The notes beneath the pieces are model-generated. The model ran no database searches and was not told the origin of the DNA. It saw nothing but the letters and a program-made list of their open reading frames with translations. From Aphrocallistes beatrix (lineage: Eukaryota > Porifera > Hexactinellida > Sceptrulophora > Aphrocallistidae), in assembly GCA_963281255.1 (NCBI GenBank), contig OY725494.1, positions 4,787,934 to 4,851,933 of the forward strand: a stretch of DNA of 64,000 nucleotides. The letters are read 5' to 3'. Shown one piece after another: positions 1 to 12,400 of this stretch. Position 1 is the first letter of the stretch; every line of letters begins with the position of its first letter. Position numbers and translations under genes: made by a program.

Positions 1-1043
1 GTGAATCGTAGAGAACTGATAACAGCAAATTTGTAGAGTTGTTAACTTGTCACTAACCAATGAAAATTTGATAAATGGACAACTGGAGTTATTACAGAGA
101 GCATAGGAGGCGTAAATTTGAGAAACTTATGCCTAGAGTTTCTAATATTAATTGCAGACGCGAATATATGGAATTGAAACTTACTTATTTCCGGTCTGTT
201 ATAATATTGTATCCTGAACATACATGAAGTGCATCAACTGGGTAAAATGAGACGGCCTATATCCTTTTGAAACCGGATTACAATGATATTCTGCTTGCCA
301 GCAGTTGGTTGTAATAGGATGTGAATAAGAGATAAATATTAGAACCTCGATTTGCTCTGAATATTTATATGCTATGTAATGGAAGGATTTGACTAGTGCT
401 ATGTAGCGCTGATTTGACTTGATTTCATCTTCCGTAAATATATTGAATTGCATTGCCATTGATAGATAAAGTAGCAAAGTCTGCACCCAACTTCAATTGT
501 ACACAGATATATTCCAACCTGAAATGAATTCAACCACTTTTGCTGGTTGATCACAATCAGTTGGCAAACTTCGATGTAGTTATCCATACGATAGTTGAAA
601 GGATATTACAGCACCATTTGGCAGATTTAATTTCCTAGTTTTCAAAATCGCTGACTATCTCCACTCATAATTCCGTTGATTTAGACACGAGTGCACCTGG
701 AAGATGAATGCAGGTGTTTGCTTAATTAACTAATTAACTTGAATGGTATTGAAAGTTTGAAGTATATTGGATTTCGAGCATTCTCTTACGGCTAATTGCT
801 TGAACCGAATAATCTACACTCGTAGGTCACCACATAATACAGTTTAATTACAAATTTGTGTGCTACAGTTCGATCTGAAAGGACATAATATTTCTAAAAT
901 TAGTTATTCCAGATGTCTCTTCGCTGATAGGACGCAGCATTGCAGGTGGGAGTACATTATGATTTGAACTCTCCATTATCTGAATGAAACTAATTCGGTT
1001 AGCACTTCGTCCTGAGAGACATTACTACTGCTATGCTACAGAG
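1..1043. other. 5' edge, no gene recognised
   Basis: AT-rich DNA with stop codons in every frame and no stretch resembling an exon. The last part, up to the TATA box at 1044, is presumably the promoter-proximal region of the LITAF gene that follows. I see no RNA gene or mobile element here. Confidence 0.5.
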
Positions 1044-1053
1044 TATATAAAAG
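1044..1053 (+). promoter_or_regulatory. TATA box of LITAF-domain gene 1
   Basis: The sequence tatataaaag lies 49 bases before the ATG at 1102. This leaves room for a start of transcription near 1075 and a short 5' leader. Similar TATA boxes precede several other genes in the window at comparable distances. Confidence 0.65.
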
Positions 1054-1101
1054 GCAGGGGGAAGCATACTCATAGAACTTGAGATATTACACAATACTAG
1101 A

Positions 1102-1668
1102 ATGAGCTCTTCACAGCTAAACTCCAGATCTTACCTCCCCACTCTGCTGGAATACCCTGAGACAGGCCTGACTATGACACGCAAGGCTAGCAAGTCTGCC
1201 CCTGAACTCGACAGAAATTGTTCCCCCACCACTTACAACCCTCCCACATTCGCGCCACCTGGATTCAACCCAGGACTCCCCAAGAGGAGGTTGAGCTACG
1301 CGGATCCTCCGGCCTATAAACCGGCGTTAGAATCTACCCCGCGTAAAAGAGCCATGAGCTCTCCAATGTTTCCCTCCAAATTCAGTCGCGAAGAATCAGA
1401 AGTGTGCATTGAAGAAGAAACTGTACCGAAGACCATACTAACACCGACAGTCTTTGGTAGGAAACCACAAGTTGTGTATTGTACTTCCTGCGACACTAAG
1501 AACATGACTGTTACCAAGAAGAAGATCGGTAAGGCGGCCAAGTTCACTGCCACTATTCTAATCCCAGCTGCGCCACTCGTGTTTCTGATTCCACACCTCA
1601 AAGACACGGTACACAAGTGTTCCAACTGTCGCCAAGTGGTGGGGAAACACAGACAGCGTATTTTCTGA
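1102..1668 (+). CDS. LITAF-domain protein, single exon (188 aa)
   Basis: The protein has a long polar, proline- and serine-rich N-terminal region (residues 1-120) followed by a LITAF-type domain. The domain shows C127-x2-C130, a hydrophobic stretch at about 145-165 and C173-x2-C176 followed by a basic tail. In the LITAF/SIMPLE family the two cysteine pairs bind one zinc and the hydrophobic segment inserts as a monotopic anchor in the cytosolic face of late endosomes and lysosomes. The family normally has a PPxY or PTAP motif upstream; I do not see a clear one. The second cysteine pair and the anchor fit the family well, although the anchor lacks the many cysteines found in the second LITAF gene of this window (3778-5883). 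The ATG at 1102 is the first after the TATA box and gives one uninterrupted frame. Confidence 0.8.
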   Translation: MSSSQLNSRSYLPTLLEYPETGLTMTRKASKSAPELDRNCSPTTYNPPTFAPPGFNPGLPKRRLSYADPPAYKPALESTPRKRAMSSPMFPSKFSREESEVCIEEETVPKTILTPTVFGRKPQVVYCTSCDTKNMTVTKKKIGKAAKFTATILIPAAPLVFLIPHLKDTVHKCSNCRQVVGKHRQRIF

Positions 1669-3777
1669 ACTAATATATCTGTCCTTTTGAAGTAAATTAT
1701 TTTTAAATAACGATTCTTTAATTACAATATTGAATTTCTCAATTTATTCGACTGAAATATTGTAAAACACTACACTCCATTTGTCAGTCTCTATATACAC
1801 GTGGAGCATGGAGGAGGTACAAATGTCTAGGAATAATGGGCTCATTTGAGATAATATAAAATGAATTGCTAATAGAGCAATCTTGGTTTTAGGTCAAGTG
1901 GCACAGAACCTCCCAAAGTGGTACAACCATTGCCATATACATCACAATACTAACGCCAGTGAGATCTGAGTGAACCACTGTATCTACACATATAGTGGAG
2001 CCGTTATATCAGGTTCCATTGAATTTTTTTAATCATGTGCCTTTAATTCTTACATTCTTTGTTAGATGAGTTGAATAGTTTAAGGCCAGGGGCGTAACTA
2101 GAACTTTAGAGCTTATAACAACCAATCAAATTGCGAGGAGGCACGAGGTCTTAATCTTACTACATTCCTGACTCAATACTTCCCTCATAAGTAATGTTAT
2201 AGTACTAAATCCGTATTTAGATATACACTTATTTGGATATTAATTCTTGATAATCTCTAAACGATTCTCGTGAGTCTATTTCTGCGGGCTGCTTTCCTCA
2301 AATTGAAATATGAAAGTAAAACTAGAATCTAATTCGGAGGTTTACATACATATATGAATGTGGAGTATAAAGTTCTTCAAACAGTACACCCAATTGGTTG
2401 GTGATATCTTCATAATTGAGGAATTAATGATCTGATTATTTCAACGTCCGAAGAAGTGCCACTTTGTTGTATGATGAAATAATCCACTTCATGTGCCATA
2501 TCGACACTTTTGACCAATCAGCTTTGATTTATCAGAATCTGGGTTGGTTGGGATACTTTTTGAAACTCAAACATATATGCAAATTCAAACAAAATAAAGC
2601 CATAAATTAAAATAAGAAATCAAGAAGAAACAACAGATTAGTCTAACTACTGTTAAGTACAATCTATAGATCTTCAATAAATAGAAAATAGGGTTCCTCG
2701 AAATGTTTACAGTTTCGAAAGGGTTCAAAAGCACTGATCAGCGAAAATCGATTTGATCACGTCTCTTCGATATTCTTTATTGTCTCCATTTCGGATTATT
2801 TAAACATTGTTTTATGTGATAATACTTTCGTCTGCCTCTATGTCTAAATAATAAACTCTAATTGTCTGACAAATCAAAATAAAGTATATTCCGCTTTGCT
2901 TTGATACACATCGATTCTATTAATCAATTAAGATTCATGACACTCGATATGCATCCTACTCTTGCACCTGCCAGTTACTTCCAAACAATTAGATTGCAAA
3001 ACCTGATTTGTGATATAATACTGGAGAGTTGAGTGGTAGGAAACTCTTCGCTGTAAGCTGATTAACTATTATGAACATCTCCTATTACGACATAAATATT
3101 ACAATAAATTTGATACTACGTGTTTTTGATTTGTTAGTTGTTTGTCTTCTTTGCTTTGTTTTCAACAAATGTTGTTTATGAATGATTTAAAATCAACCAG
3201 CTAAGTTTCTCCTTTCACCTTATGATTTCCATTGTGTATATTTCTAATTTTAGAATTTCTTAATTTATTTTTTTAAAAATTAGATCCAATTAAGTTAAAT
3301 CTTAATTGAAAACCTAGCAGACTCAAATCTCATGAATTCCCATTCAGGGTTTTCTCTACAAATTGATAGGTTGCGATTGATATTAGATTAGCTAAAAGGT
3401 GATTAGAAATGAGCCGAATCTCTGAGAATGTTAAATATAGATCGTTTTCATACTATGTATCGTACAAAATGTAACAGTAAACAAACTGGTCATGTCGGCC
3501 AACATTTTAATCCTCCATAGCTCCTTATGAGTTATGAGTTTGATTTGAGTCTGGAACCTTAAAAAGGATTTTCCTAACTCATTTCCAGTTAATTCTTTTT
3601 TTTTTTGGGGGGAGTAGGCATAAAAATAAGGTGTCAATTCTATAAATAGAATCGACCCCACGCATTGTAGGTTTTAACTTGATTTACTTAGTTATTGTGG
3701 AGGTGTACCATGGATGAGACTGAAGTAGCATAATAATGTGATTGGTTTAATAGCATTATAAACACTAAAAATAGAAT
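1669..3777. other. Intergenic, mostly unassigned
   Basis: No gene recognised. Around 1990-2022 the text ccgttatatcaggttcc resembles one end of the pogo-like repeat found at 4304-4708, so an old solo terminus is likely. A poly-T tract at about 3597-3606 followed by a G run is simple sequence. Confidence 0.4.
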
Positions 3778-5883
3778 CTAGTCCAGTTGCTTTTTTGTTC
3801 CGTTGACGAACCCACAGTTCGGACATATATGGTTGAGGTCTTTTAAGCTGTCCATGAAAAGTGGCACAACCCCGCAAGGGAGACACAGCCAGCAGATGCA
3901 GAAACAGAGACATAGCGTGCACAGAGCTGTCATCACCCAGTTCAGGCTCCCAACTTTAAACCCGATCTTGGACATCTATAAATAGAAATTTATTTTTAGT
4001 GAAACAAGCATTCGGATAAAATGTTGGTTAGAACATACCAATATTGCAGCTCCACCGAGTAGAGGTGTGAAAAATGTATATAATTACCCATTAAATATTG
4101 GTGTTATAGCATCTAAGTGCGAAAATGAAATCCCACAGAGTTAAATGCCCTATATTAGCCATTGAGATCTCAATAACACCTTTTAAGACAGATTTGAGTG
4201 AAGGTTTGGATTAAATATTATATACAAAACCGGAAATTATGTTTTAGGAACGAGGGTGGTGCATCTACACCATAGTTTCAAATTCCTCATTCATTAAAAA
4301 TTACAATCGAACCTGCTATAACGGCCACTCTATATAACGGTCACCTGTCTATAGCGGTCACCAATGAACAGTCCCGTCCGAAATTCTATAATATTGAACC
4401 TGTGTATAGCGGTCACCTGCTCAACGCGGCCAGCGGCCACCCGTTTGTAGTCCCTTACTGACCCTAAAACTGTGTATAACGGCCATCACCTTTTTCACCT
4501 TTTTATGTGTTTATTACAGGACCTGTTACGAACGATAAACAAGTTTCATGTAATTACTTCAAGTAATGGATTTCTAAAAACTTTATATTTATTGCACTAC
4601 GTTGATACCTTTTGGGGATTAAGACAACCACCTGTATATAACGGTCACTTGTGTATAATGGCCAATTTTGTCCAGTCCCTTGGGTGGCCGTTATATACAG
4701 GTTCCATGTATTTGAATATTTTTCATTGCATTGTGACAAATATAGTATTACACTGTATCAAAATTCAGGATTGAAATCTGTTAGTACTTTTTTTGCCCTG
4801 GTATCTAGTATCTAAATTTTTCTTAATTTTGATTTGATGGATTTTATCAAATAATACTATTCCATAATGAAATTCGTAACACTATTTTGTAACTCTTAAT
4901 TATTTATTCTTTTATTTCTTCTTTCCCTCGCGACAAATACTTATCTGCTAATAGAAACCATTGAGTTGTGGAGATGCACGAATGGTGAAACATTTTCGCA
5001 AAGACTTGAGTTAAGACTATAAAAGGAGATTATGCATATTAAATGCGATTACATCTCCACTTAGATAGGTTGTCTGTTATTCATTGTATTGCAGTGGTTG
5101 CCTATAGGTGATATCACCACACGTGTGGCTGTCAGGTGGATTTCTTTCTCTCAAATGGCCAATCGAATTGTTCTAATCAACAATCAATTCATTTTATTCT
5201 TCAGTCAAGTTTCAATGCAATGAAAACTTATTATTAAAAAAAATAATAATAATAATAATTATTATTATTATTATTACGTATTACTATGCATTACAGCAAA
5301 TCTCACTCGTATGAACAGTTCATCTTTGATATATGATAGTTAACTGTATATATGTATATATGTATACAGTACAGAGATGGATTAATTGAACTACGAGTAA
5401 ACAGATACGTACTCGCTAGCAATGAGATATCTCAATTAAGTCAATTAAGTCAAGATATGGAATTCTCTCTCTCTGTGTGCCACTTGTGTAATTCCCGCCA
5501 CTATTCATGGTGGAGGCAGGTGGCCAAGATGGTTCTTAATATTTAGGCGTTATCCATTAATTGTAGCACGTATAAGCTACAACTATAAATAAGATCTTAC
5601 ATATACTTATGTGGGTAGTACTTTACTTTCTTACCTGCTGCATTTTGCAATTCTGACAAATGAATTCCTGAGGTTGTCTCCCCCAATGAGTCACTCTGAC
5701 ATATCGTTGCTGTTTCCCACCATTAGCAATCCCATTTTCCACTTTGTAAGATTCTGAATCTACGATTGAGTCGACTAGCTCCACATCCTCTCGTTCCAGT
5801 TCTGATAATAAAGAGGTTAGTTTGGTTGGTGTCGATACTGCTGAATCGTATTCGGACATTTCTGAACATTCCCTAAGTTCCAT
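3778..5883 (-). CDS. LITAF-domain protein, two exons (148 aa)
   Basis: Exon 1 is 5635-5883 (83 codons) and ends at a gtaagaaa donor. Exon 2 is 3778-3975, starting after a ttatag acceptor, and joins in phase 0. The joined domain has C76-x2-C79, a strongly hydrophobic cysteine-rich segment (about residues 95-122) and the sequence HICPNC with C134 and C137, followed by GFVNGTKKQLD and a stop. This is a textbook LITAF domain: two zinc-binding cysteine pairs around a membrane-inserting segment, expected on late endosomes or lysosomes. The N-terminal part (1-65) is acidic and polar. Neither exon has a complete domain; joining them restores it, which is strong support for the 1659-base intron. That intron carries a pogo-like repeat at 4304-4708. 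The gene lies opposite to the YME1L-like exons that begin at 6840. Confidence 0.85.
4304..4708. mobile_element. pogo/Tigger-like MITE in LITAF intron
   Basis: The two ends are inverted repeats built on gaacctgtatataacggcca, and the flanks are TA on both sides. Inside are further short repeats of the type ataacggtcac. There is no coding capacity. The end sequence and TA flanks are those of pogo/Tigger-class elements. Confidence 0.65.
5244..5275. repeat. AAT/ATT palindromic microsatellite
   Basis: A run of aat units turns into a run of att units, making a near-perfect palindrome of about 30 bases inside the LITAF intron. Confidence 0.8.
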
Positions 5884-6594
5884 TTTATATGCCTATCAAG
5901 GAAAAGTTATATTTATACTAGTGGAGTCTATGGTAAACCACACAGTCAAATTATGGAAAAATTTAATCACAAAATGCTTAAATCAGTTGTCGTTTCATTA
6001 TCTCTGTTTAATGTATTGCGTTAATGCTAGTTAACAACATGGTGGGATTAGTTGATAGCGATGTCCTAGCGTTTTATAGGTTGTTTTCGAGCTTCCCTTG
6101 TTCTTTGCAGTTTTCTATCGCATCGGTGTTACATTTCTAGCTTCTACAATTTTTCCGATTTGCGTAGAACACGGAACATGCATATAATGATTATATTCAG
6201 TGTTATGCAATCCTTGTGTTAACTCATTTACAAACATTCAATGATTATCACATTTGCACCTGATAAATCAGTAGTTCCACGGGTTTAAGTAGGAATTTAA
6301 ACTTCTCACTCGTGATGGAAAGAGACTTGATTCTTCTGTATTGTATGTTGATGAAAGACCATTGCTTGGAATCATTTGATGGAAACCTATGGCATTATCT
6401 ATCTCGGTGTATTATACACAATAGTTCTGAACTTGTGACGTCATCAACTTGATAGTATCACAAGTATCAAATCCCATCATAATTATAACACCTTTATCAT
6501 AAAGTAACGTGTTTATATAGTGCAGCACAGGTAAACAAGATGCAACACCATTGGGAGTAGGTGCTTGTGTTTCTAGAAATTATATTGGTTCAAA

Positions 6595-6736
6595 TTACAC
6601 CAAATTTGGACCATATATTCCTTATATGGTAGAGATTTGAACCTGGGTGCAAATTCTGAAAAACTTTCACACCTTTTCAAAAAAAGGTGTGAAAAAGTAT
6701 TAGCCAATCAGAATCCAGGCATTTAACATTACATTT
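6595..6736. repeat. Dispersed repeat, second copy inverted at 36409-36560
   Basis: The stretch containing accttttcaaaaaaaggtgt and the nearby agccaatcagaatccagg is repeated in inverted orientation near 36409-36560. Both copies have the same order of elements: a Y-rich start, a hairpin around aaaggtgtg, and a segment ending in tggattctgattggct. The nature of the element is unknown. Confidence 0.55.
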
Positions 6737-6839
6737 TCCGGATTTGGAAGTTGTCACATCTCGGAGTTTCTATACTAGGATGTCAATGAGTTCAAGCCAT
6801 ATTCCATATTTGGAGGTCAATCTGTATTTGTTTATTTAG

Positions 6840-9230
6840 ATCTTCATTGATGAGTTGGATGCGGTTGGTGGTGCCAGGATAGCATCTGACGTGCATCCCT
6901 ATGCCCGTATGACCCTCAATCAGCTGTTGGTAGAGCTGGACGGGTACAAAGAGAATGAAGAGATAGTTGTCATAGGCGCTACCAACTTCCCTCAGTCGCT
7001 TGACAAGGCTTTGATCAGACCTGGGAGATTCGACCTGAAAATAGACGTTCCTCTCCCTGATTTGAAAGCTAGGCATGACATCCTCAAACTCTACCTGGGA
7101 AAGGTAAACAGTTTATGTTTGTGTTTAGATGAAGGTGTCTCTTAACAACATACAGTGAGGTGAGGTTCACATAATCGAAATGTCATTTTCTCACAACTTA
7201 ATTACGTAGACCACCCACTGTATTAGCTCAGTGAGTTTGAGTGTTGAGCAAAAGTTCCAATTTTATACATTTATGATCAGTCAGCACTCATCTACTGTTT
7301 TATGGTCTTAGAAATTCTCTACCAGGAACACACCTAATTATAGGTTTGATAGACGATACGTACGTAACACACAATTGAAATTCTCAGGCACACTCGTATC
7401 CTATACAGTCGACTCCGCTTAATAGGATCACTGTTTGATCGGGCCAACCGCTTAATAGGGCCACTTTTGACAGGACCGAAATAGCTCTCACACTTAGGAG
7501 CGAATACAAAATATTTTCGGTTAATAGGGTTCTCCGCTTAATCGTGGCAAAATGTCCTCTGACCGATATGACCCTATTAAGCGGAGTCAACTGTACAAGT
7601 TTAATGGTTTGGCTTTGACAGGAATAGAAGGTACGATTGATTCAGGAATTAAATTCTGTTTTCGTAAGAGACAATTTCAGACTATTAATATTGCTAATTG
7701 GTATATATTCTAAAAATAGGTTAAATGTGATCCCAAACTGGACGTGGGGGGGATAGCTCGTAGCACGCTGGGGATGACAGGAGCAGATCTCGCCAACCTG
7801 GTCAACCAGGCCGCCATTCAGGGCAGTGTGAAGGGGAGGGAGTTCGTCACGAGGGAGGACATCGAGATGGCGGAGGACAAAATCCGGATGGGACCACAGC
7901 GGAAGTCCCTGGACCTTCAGGAGAAGAGCAAGGAGCTGACTGCCTACCATGAGGCCGGACATGCATTGGTGTCATTGTATACTGAAGGTACGAGATTCAT
8001 CATAGACCACCCAGGGCTTTTCTTCTTCGCAATGTCCATATTTTTGTCCGCATTTTATTATTTCGTTAGCAACATAGTTGGCACTTTGGTATTTTGTGCA
8101 GCGAGGTTAGAAGGTTTAACACAAGGTGAAAATGTACATTCTCGAAATTGCTTGAATCAGTTGGAACGAAATAAGCGTTTTAGTGAGTTTCCTTTGAGCA
8201 ATTTCATGTAAACATAATATGTGGTACCGCATCCGTAGCCTTTACGACACAATTTGCTTTAGTTACGGCACATCATACGACAATGCATTCAGTTATTTGC
8301 CCATGGAAATTATTTTGCACTGCTATAACATTTATAACCATGGATTAGTAGATATATGTTAAATCAATACTATTGAGAGGTGATTATTATTCTATTTAGG
8401 CTCAATGAAAATCAGAAAAGCAACCATAATTCCTAGAGGAAATGCGCTGGGAGTTGTGTCCTACTTCCCTAACGACGAAACAGCAGCAATGACACGCAGG
8501 GAGATGATGGCTAACATGGACACCTGCATGGGGGGTAGAGCTGCCGAGGGAATCATCTACGGAGACAGAGAGATCACGAATGGCGCCAGTAGTGACCTCC
8601 AGCAAGCCACTGGAGTGGCGAGGAGGATGGTGACACATTTTGGTATGAGTGAGAAGGTCCGTTAAATATTCTATTTTTATTCTAATTTACTATTTTTATG
8701 TACAAGGCCGTATGCACCAGGTGTGAAGTGGTGCGATTGGGACTAAAAAGTGTCAGGTTGAATGTCCGAACGGACAAAATCGAAACCGGACCAACCGTAT
8801 CGGTGGCTACGGCCCTGACACTATTGCACAAATACGGTTTCATAATTCTGACATAAATCTGATTGATTTAACCATGGATTAACTTCATTAAGTTCTATAG
8901 AACTTAATCTAATGATTATTTAGATCAATAAGAAATACTAAGGTGTTTATTATTTAAATTTATATGAGACATTATGCTTCTATTTATACTTTTTAGCTCG
9001 GGCCTATTTTCATCGATGACATCTCGCAGGCAAGTGGAGAGCTACGCAAATCGATCGATAGTGAAGTGCAGCGGTTACTCAATGAGTCCTTCTCTCGCGC
9101 CCAATCAATTCTCAGAGAGCACAGCAAGGAGCACCATTACCTCGCTAGGGCACTGCTGAAGTATGAGACATTGGACCTTGAAGAGATCCGACAGGTTTTG
9201 AAAGGGAACAAATTGACTCGAACGATATAG
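6840..9230 (+). CDS. YME1L/FtsH-type i-AAA protease, C-terminal half, four exons
   Basis: Exons are 6840-7103, 7720-7987, 8400-8656 and 8997-9230, all with GT..AG borders and matching phases (0, 1, 0). Exon 1 opens with the Walker B sequence IFIDELDAVGG and continues to the second-region-of-homology motif IRPGRFD with its arginine fingers. Exon 2 ends just after the HEAGH zinc-protease motif. Exon 3 contains SSDLQQAT, whose Asp is the third zinc ligand in this family, and exon 4 gives the helical C-terminus ending in a stop. The order and wording match animal YME1L1 closely. YME1L works as a hexamer in the inner mitochondrial membrane with its active sites facing the intermembrane space. The targeting sequence, membrane segment and Walker A motif are missing: I found no exon for them in the 6.8 kb upstream. 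Either those exons lie farther left beyond an intron holding the LITAF genes, or this is a partial duplicate. The visible exons are undamaged. Confidence 0.8.
7406..7593. mobile_element. pogo/Tigger-like MITE, family P1
   Basis: It begins with cagtcgactccgcttaatag, ends with the inverted copy, is flanked by TA on each side and is 188 bases long without coding capacity. It lies in intron 1 of the YME1L-like gene. Other copies are at 9617, 22126, 24643, 37986, 41205, 49444 and 61368. Confidence 0.85.
8703..8817. mobile_element. Possible hAT-like short repeat
   Basis: The left end reads caaggccgtatgcacc and the right end ggtggctacggccctg, an imperfect terminal inverted repeat of hAT style. I could not see a convincing 8-base target duplication. 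It lies in intron 3 of the YME1L-like gene. Confidence 0.4.
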
Positions 9231-9405
9231 GTGTTAGTTCCATGTTATGTTGCTCCTGTTAGATTAACATCATTGTCTCTATGCCTCATTGCAGATTTCA
9301 TCTTGACTATCAAATATACTAACTTAGTTTATTCTTACTTAATAATCCACTTTACGACAACTCAGTTATTTTGAACCAATTAGATTTCTATAGCTATTAG
9401 ATACA

Positions 9406-12400
9406 ATGACTTGTCTCTTATCCATTCTGGTCTCAGCTATGTTGGTTGTGCACGTTTTGACTGGTGATGCGCCTAATGGCACAGATTGCATAGATACCAC
9501 GTGAGTCAGACTGTAGTTATTAGGTTCGTAGTAGAAGTTTATATTTTACAAGTAAACTTCTCGTGTTCATTGGTTAGTACATAATACCTGGATCTGGTGG
9601 CGATCTAGGATATATACAGTCGACTCCGCTTAATAGAGTCACTGTTTAATCGGGCCACTTTTGGCAGGACCGGAATAGCTCTCACACATAGAAGCTAATA
9701 TAAAATATTTTCGGTTAATAGGGTTCTCCGCTTAAACGGGCCAAAATTTCCTCTGACCGATGTGTCCCTATTAAGCGTGATGGAGTTAATAAACTCTTTT
9801 AGTTAACAATGGCAATTGGTTGTATATACATGGTTCATCCTTTAAGAATATTTTTTTGCTTTTCAATGTGCTTCCTAAGTTCCTACTATTATATTGAATT
9901 ATTTAACTTATTATTAGAGATATATGACGTCCATATACGTAGACCCAATTATGAAATTGTGGTTGTTCCAAATGTGTCATAAAGTATAGTTTTCTCTATT
10001 AAAACCCATCAATGACCTGTGGTCCATTCTATTTATAGCTTGGACCCCACATTTCTATGGCTTCCCCGCCCAAAATAACTTAACCGGAAATGAGTTAGCA
10101 AAATTCATTGAATTATTAAACTCTGCTTATTCATTCCTGATTAGAATATATCAAATAAATGGAATTTTAATATTTTAGTTTTGGATGTTGTGCAGATGGA
10201 GCAACAATTGCTAGCGACTTGGACAAGTCAAACTGTGAAGTGGCAGGAGGTGGTTTGCTAGGTGGCTGTGACGGAACGCGATTTGGATGTTGTGCAGATG
10301 GAACTTATGCGGATGACGTAGAGAAGTCAAACTGTCTAGAAAACGCAGTGAATACAGGACTCAAATTGATTGGACGAAATTCTACGAAGTAAGGAGTAAC
10401 TCTTAATCTGTGATAGTCCATAATGTGAACCTCCAAGGGACCAATAATAAGAAATGTGTCCGGAGGGTTCGTCTTAAACCAACACCCAGTTAGTTGATTG
10501 GGTACAGAGTATGAAAGCAATTCAATCTTGATATTATTAAGAGTATATTACGCTAGAGGGTTCAAAATCTGAAAAGGTAAAAAAAAGCCCTATTTTGGAC
10601 AAGAGAGATGTTAAAATTTGTAGTTTTCTAGCAAAATCCCCAAAAGCACCCTTTGACCGACTTTATTTTGTCTATAATGCCCGCTTGGTTGAATAACTTG
10701 GAAGTGGATTTTGTTGCAAATATCCAATTAAAATCCTTCTCACCTTCATAACTTTTTATCATTTTGGCGCCAATCGACATAAATTGTCTCTTTCAAACGA
10801 TTGGTTCAGAACTGCGATTAAAATCTCTTTTGGAGTTATGTCGTTTTAAAGTCTAAAGTTTTCCCAAATTTCTGGATAGTTTCGACCTTAAAACGCCATA
10901 ACTCACCAGAAAGATTTTATCGTGATGTGAACTAATTATTTGAAAGGCTTTTGGTTTTTTGCTAGAGAGCTACAAATTTTAAGTTCTTTCTTGTCCAAAA
11001 TATTTTCTTTGTACAATTGTGCAATTTTCAAATTATGCACCCTTTGCGGCTTAATTTAACCTTACAGTTGAACAATACATTTCCTGGTTAAATTTCTTTC
11101 TCCAAATTCTATTGTTTTCCACCGAAATTGATTATTCTAATTCAAAAGACTTTTGGGTAGAATCTTTGAATAACTTTTATCAGCTCTCAGCCTCATTTGG
11201 AATTTGAATGATTTAATGATTTAGGGAATAATTTTAACCAATCAATGAGGAAACAAATGGATTTGCGGCGTGCCCAGTTCAATGTGCAGGATAGGATAGA
11301 GTGCGTTTTATCATATGTATAGTATCTCCAGGTTTTAACTGTTGAAATGAGACCACAAAGTTAGCTCGCTTTAACGGATGTTTAAATGATGGATATGAAT
11401 AGCGTTGCCACGAATTTAATAATATGCGTCTAGGACTCTAGGCTGTTTAAGACATCGAATCAACCAGACATTTTTCTAGAAATTTAATTGACAAGGACAA
11501 ATATAAATAAGAATAGTCAAAACTAATAATTAAGCGAACTAATTGGTTAGATATATCACTAGATCCACCTCAGATTGGAAGATAGTCGCATAGGTGCGTA
11601 CTTGTTATTGTACAGCGTGTCTGAGAATTCATTAGATTGAAGTAATTGACTAAACTATTTGGATACGACACAGATACAAATTGAAGGCTCATCCTTCTTA
11701 TTAAAGCGTTTTGTCTATCTCTCGCTAGTTTGAATATTTTCACGCTACTAGTATCCTTTGTGTTCGTTTCTGTAAGGATTTGTTTGTCACCAACTGGACA
11801 AAAGTGTTTCAACACTTGATTCTTCCCCATACAAATAATACTAAATCGGATTTTTTCATGAAGGGCAATACGTTCAAATTCTAAGAGATACTAAAAATCT
11901 GATTTCAGATTCGAAATCTACACATTCGAATTAGTCATAGTTGAACATAACTAATAAATTACTCAACTCAATGAACAATCTTATCAGCCTGAGCCACCAT
12001 AGGTCATTCATTGCCATCATGTATAGTGGTCAAAATGGGTGTATGTGGCATAAAGTGGCACTGATTGATAATTACAAAAAGTTAGGAATGACTGATTAGT
12101 TAGAAAAATTCAAATTTGACTAATTCGAATGCGTATTATTCGAATCTGGAACCCGATTAGCTGTATCCCATACCGTTTAGAAGTAACCTCTTCATTAATA
12201 GACCCATTTTAGCATTATTTGTATGGGAAATAATGAAATTTTCAAATACTTTTGTCCCCTTTGAGTACATCTAATCTATAATTCGACATAATTGCCGCAG
12301 AGTGTTGGACAATTATTTATTAATAGAACGGTTGAGTATTAATTTGTAGGTATGCGAGCATGATTCGTGTCCATTTTCTGGAACTTTGATACTTCCAGCG

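Noticed and set aside
5227-5280. AT-rich palindrome as a possible replication origin or terminator
   Set aside because: It is a plain AAT/ATT microsatellite; nothing else in the surroundings supports such a role.
7384-7590. Small ORFs inside P1 MITEs, also at 61356-61556
   Set aside because: They follow the element copies and their tandem units; P1 elements have no coding capacity.
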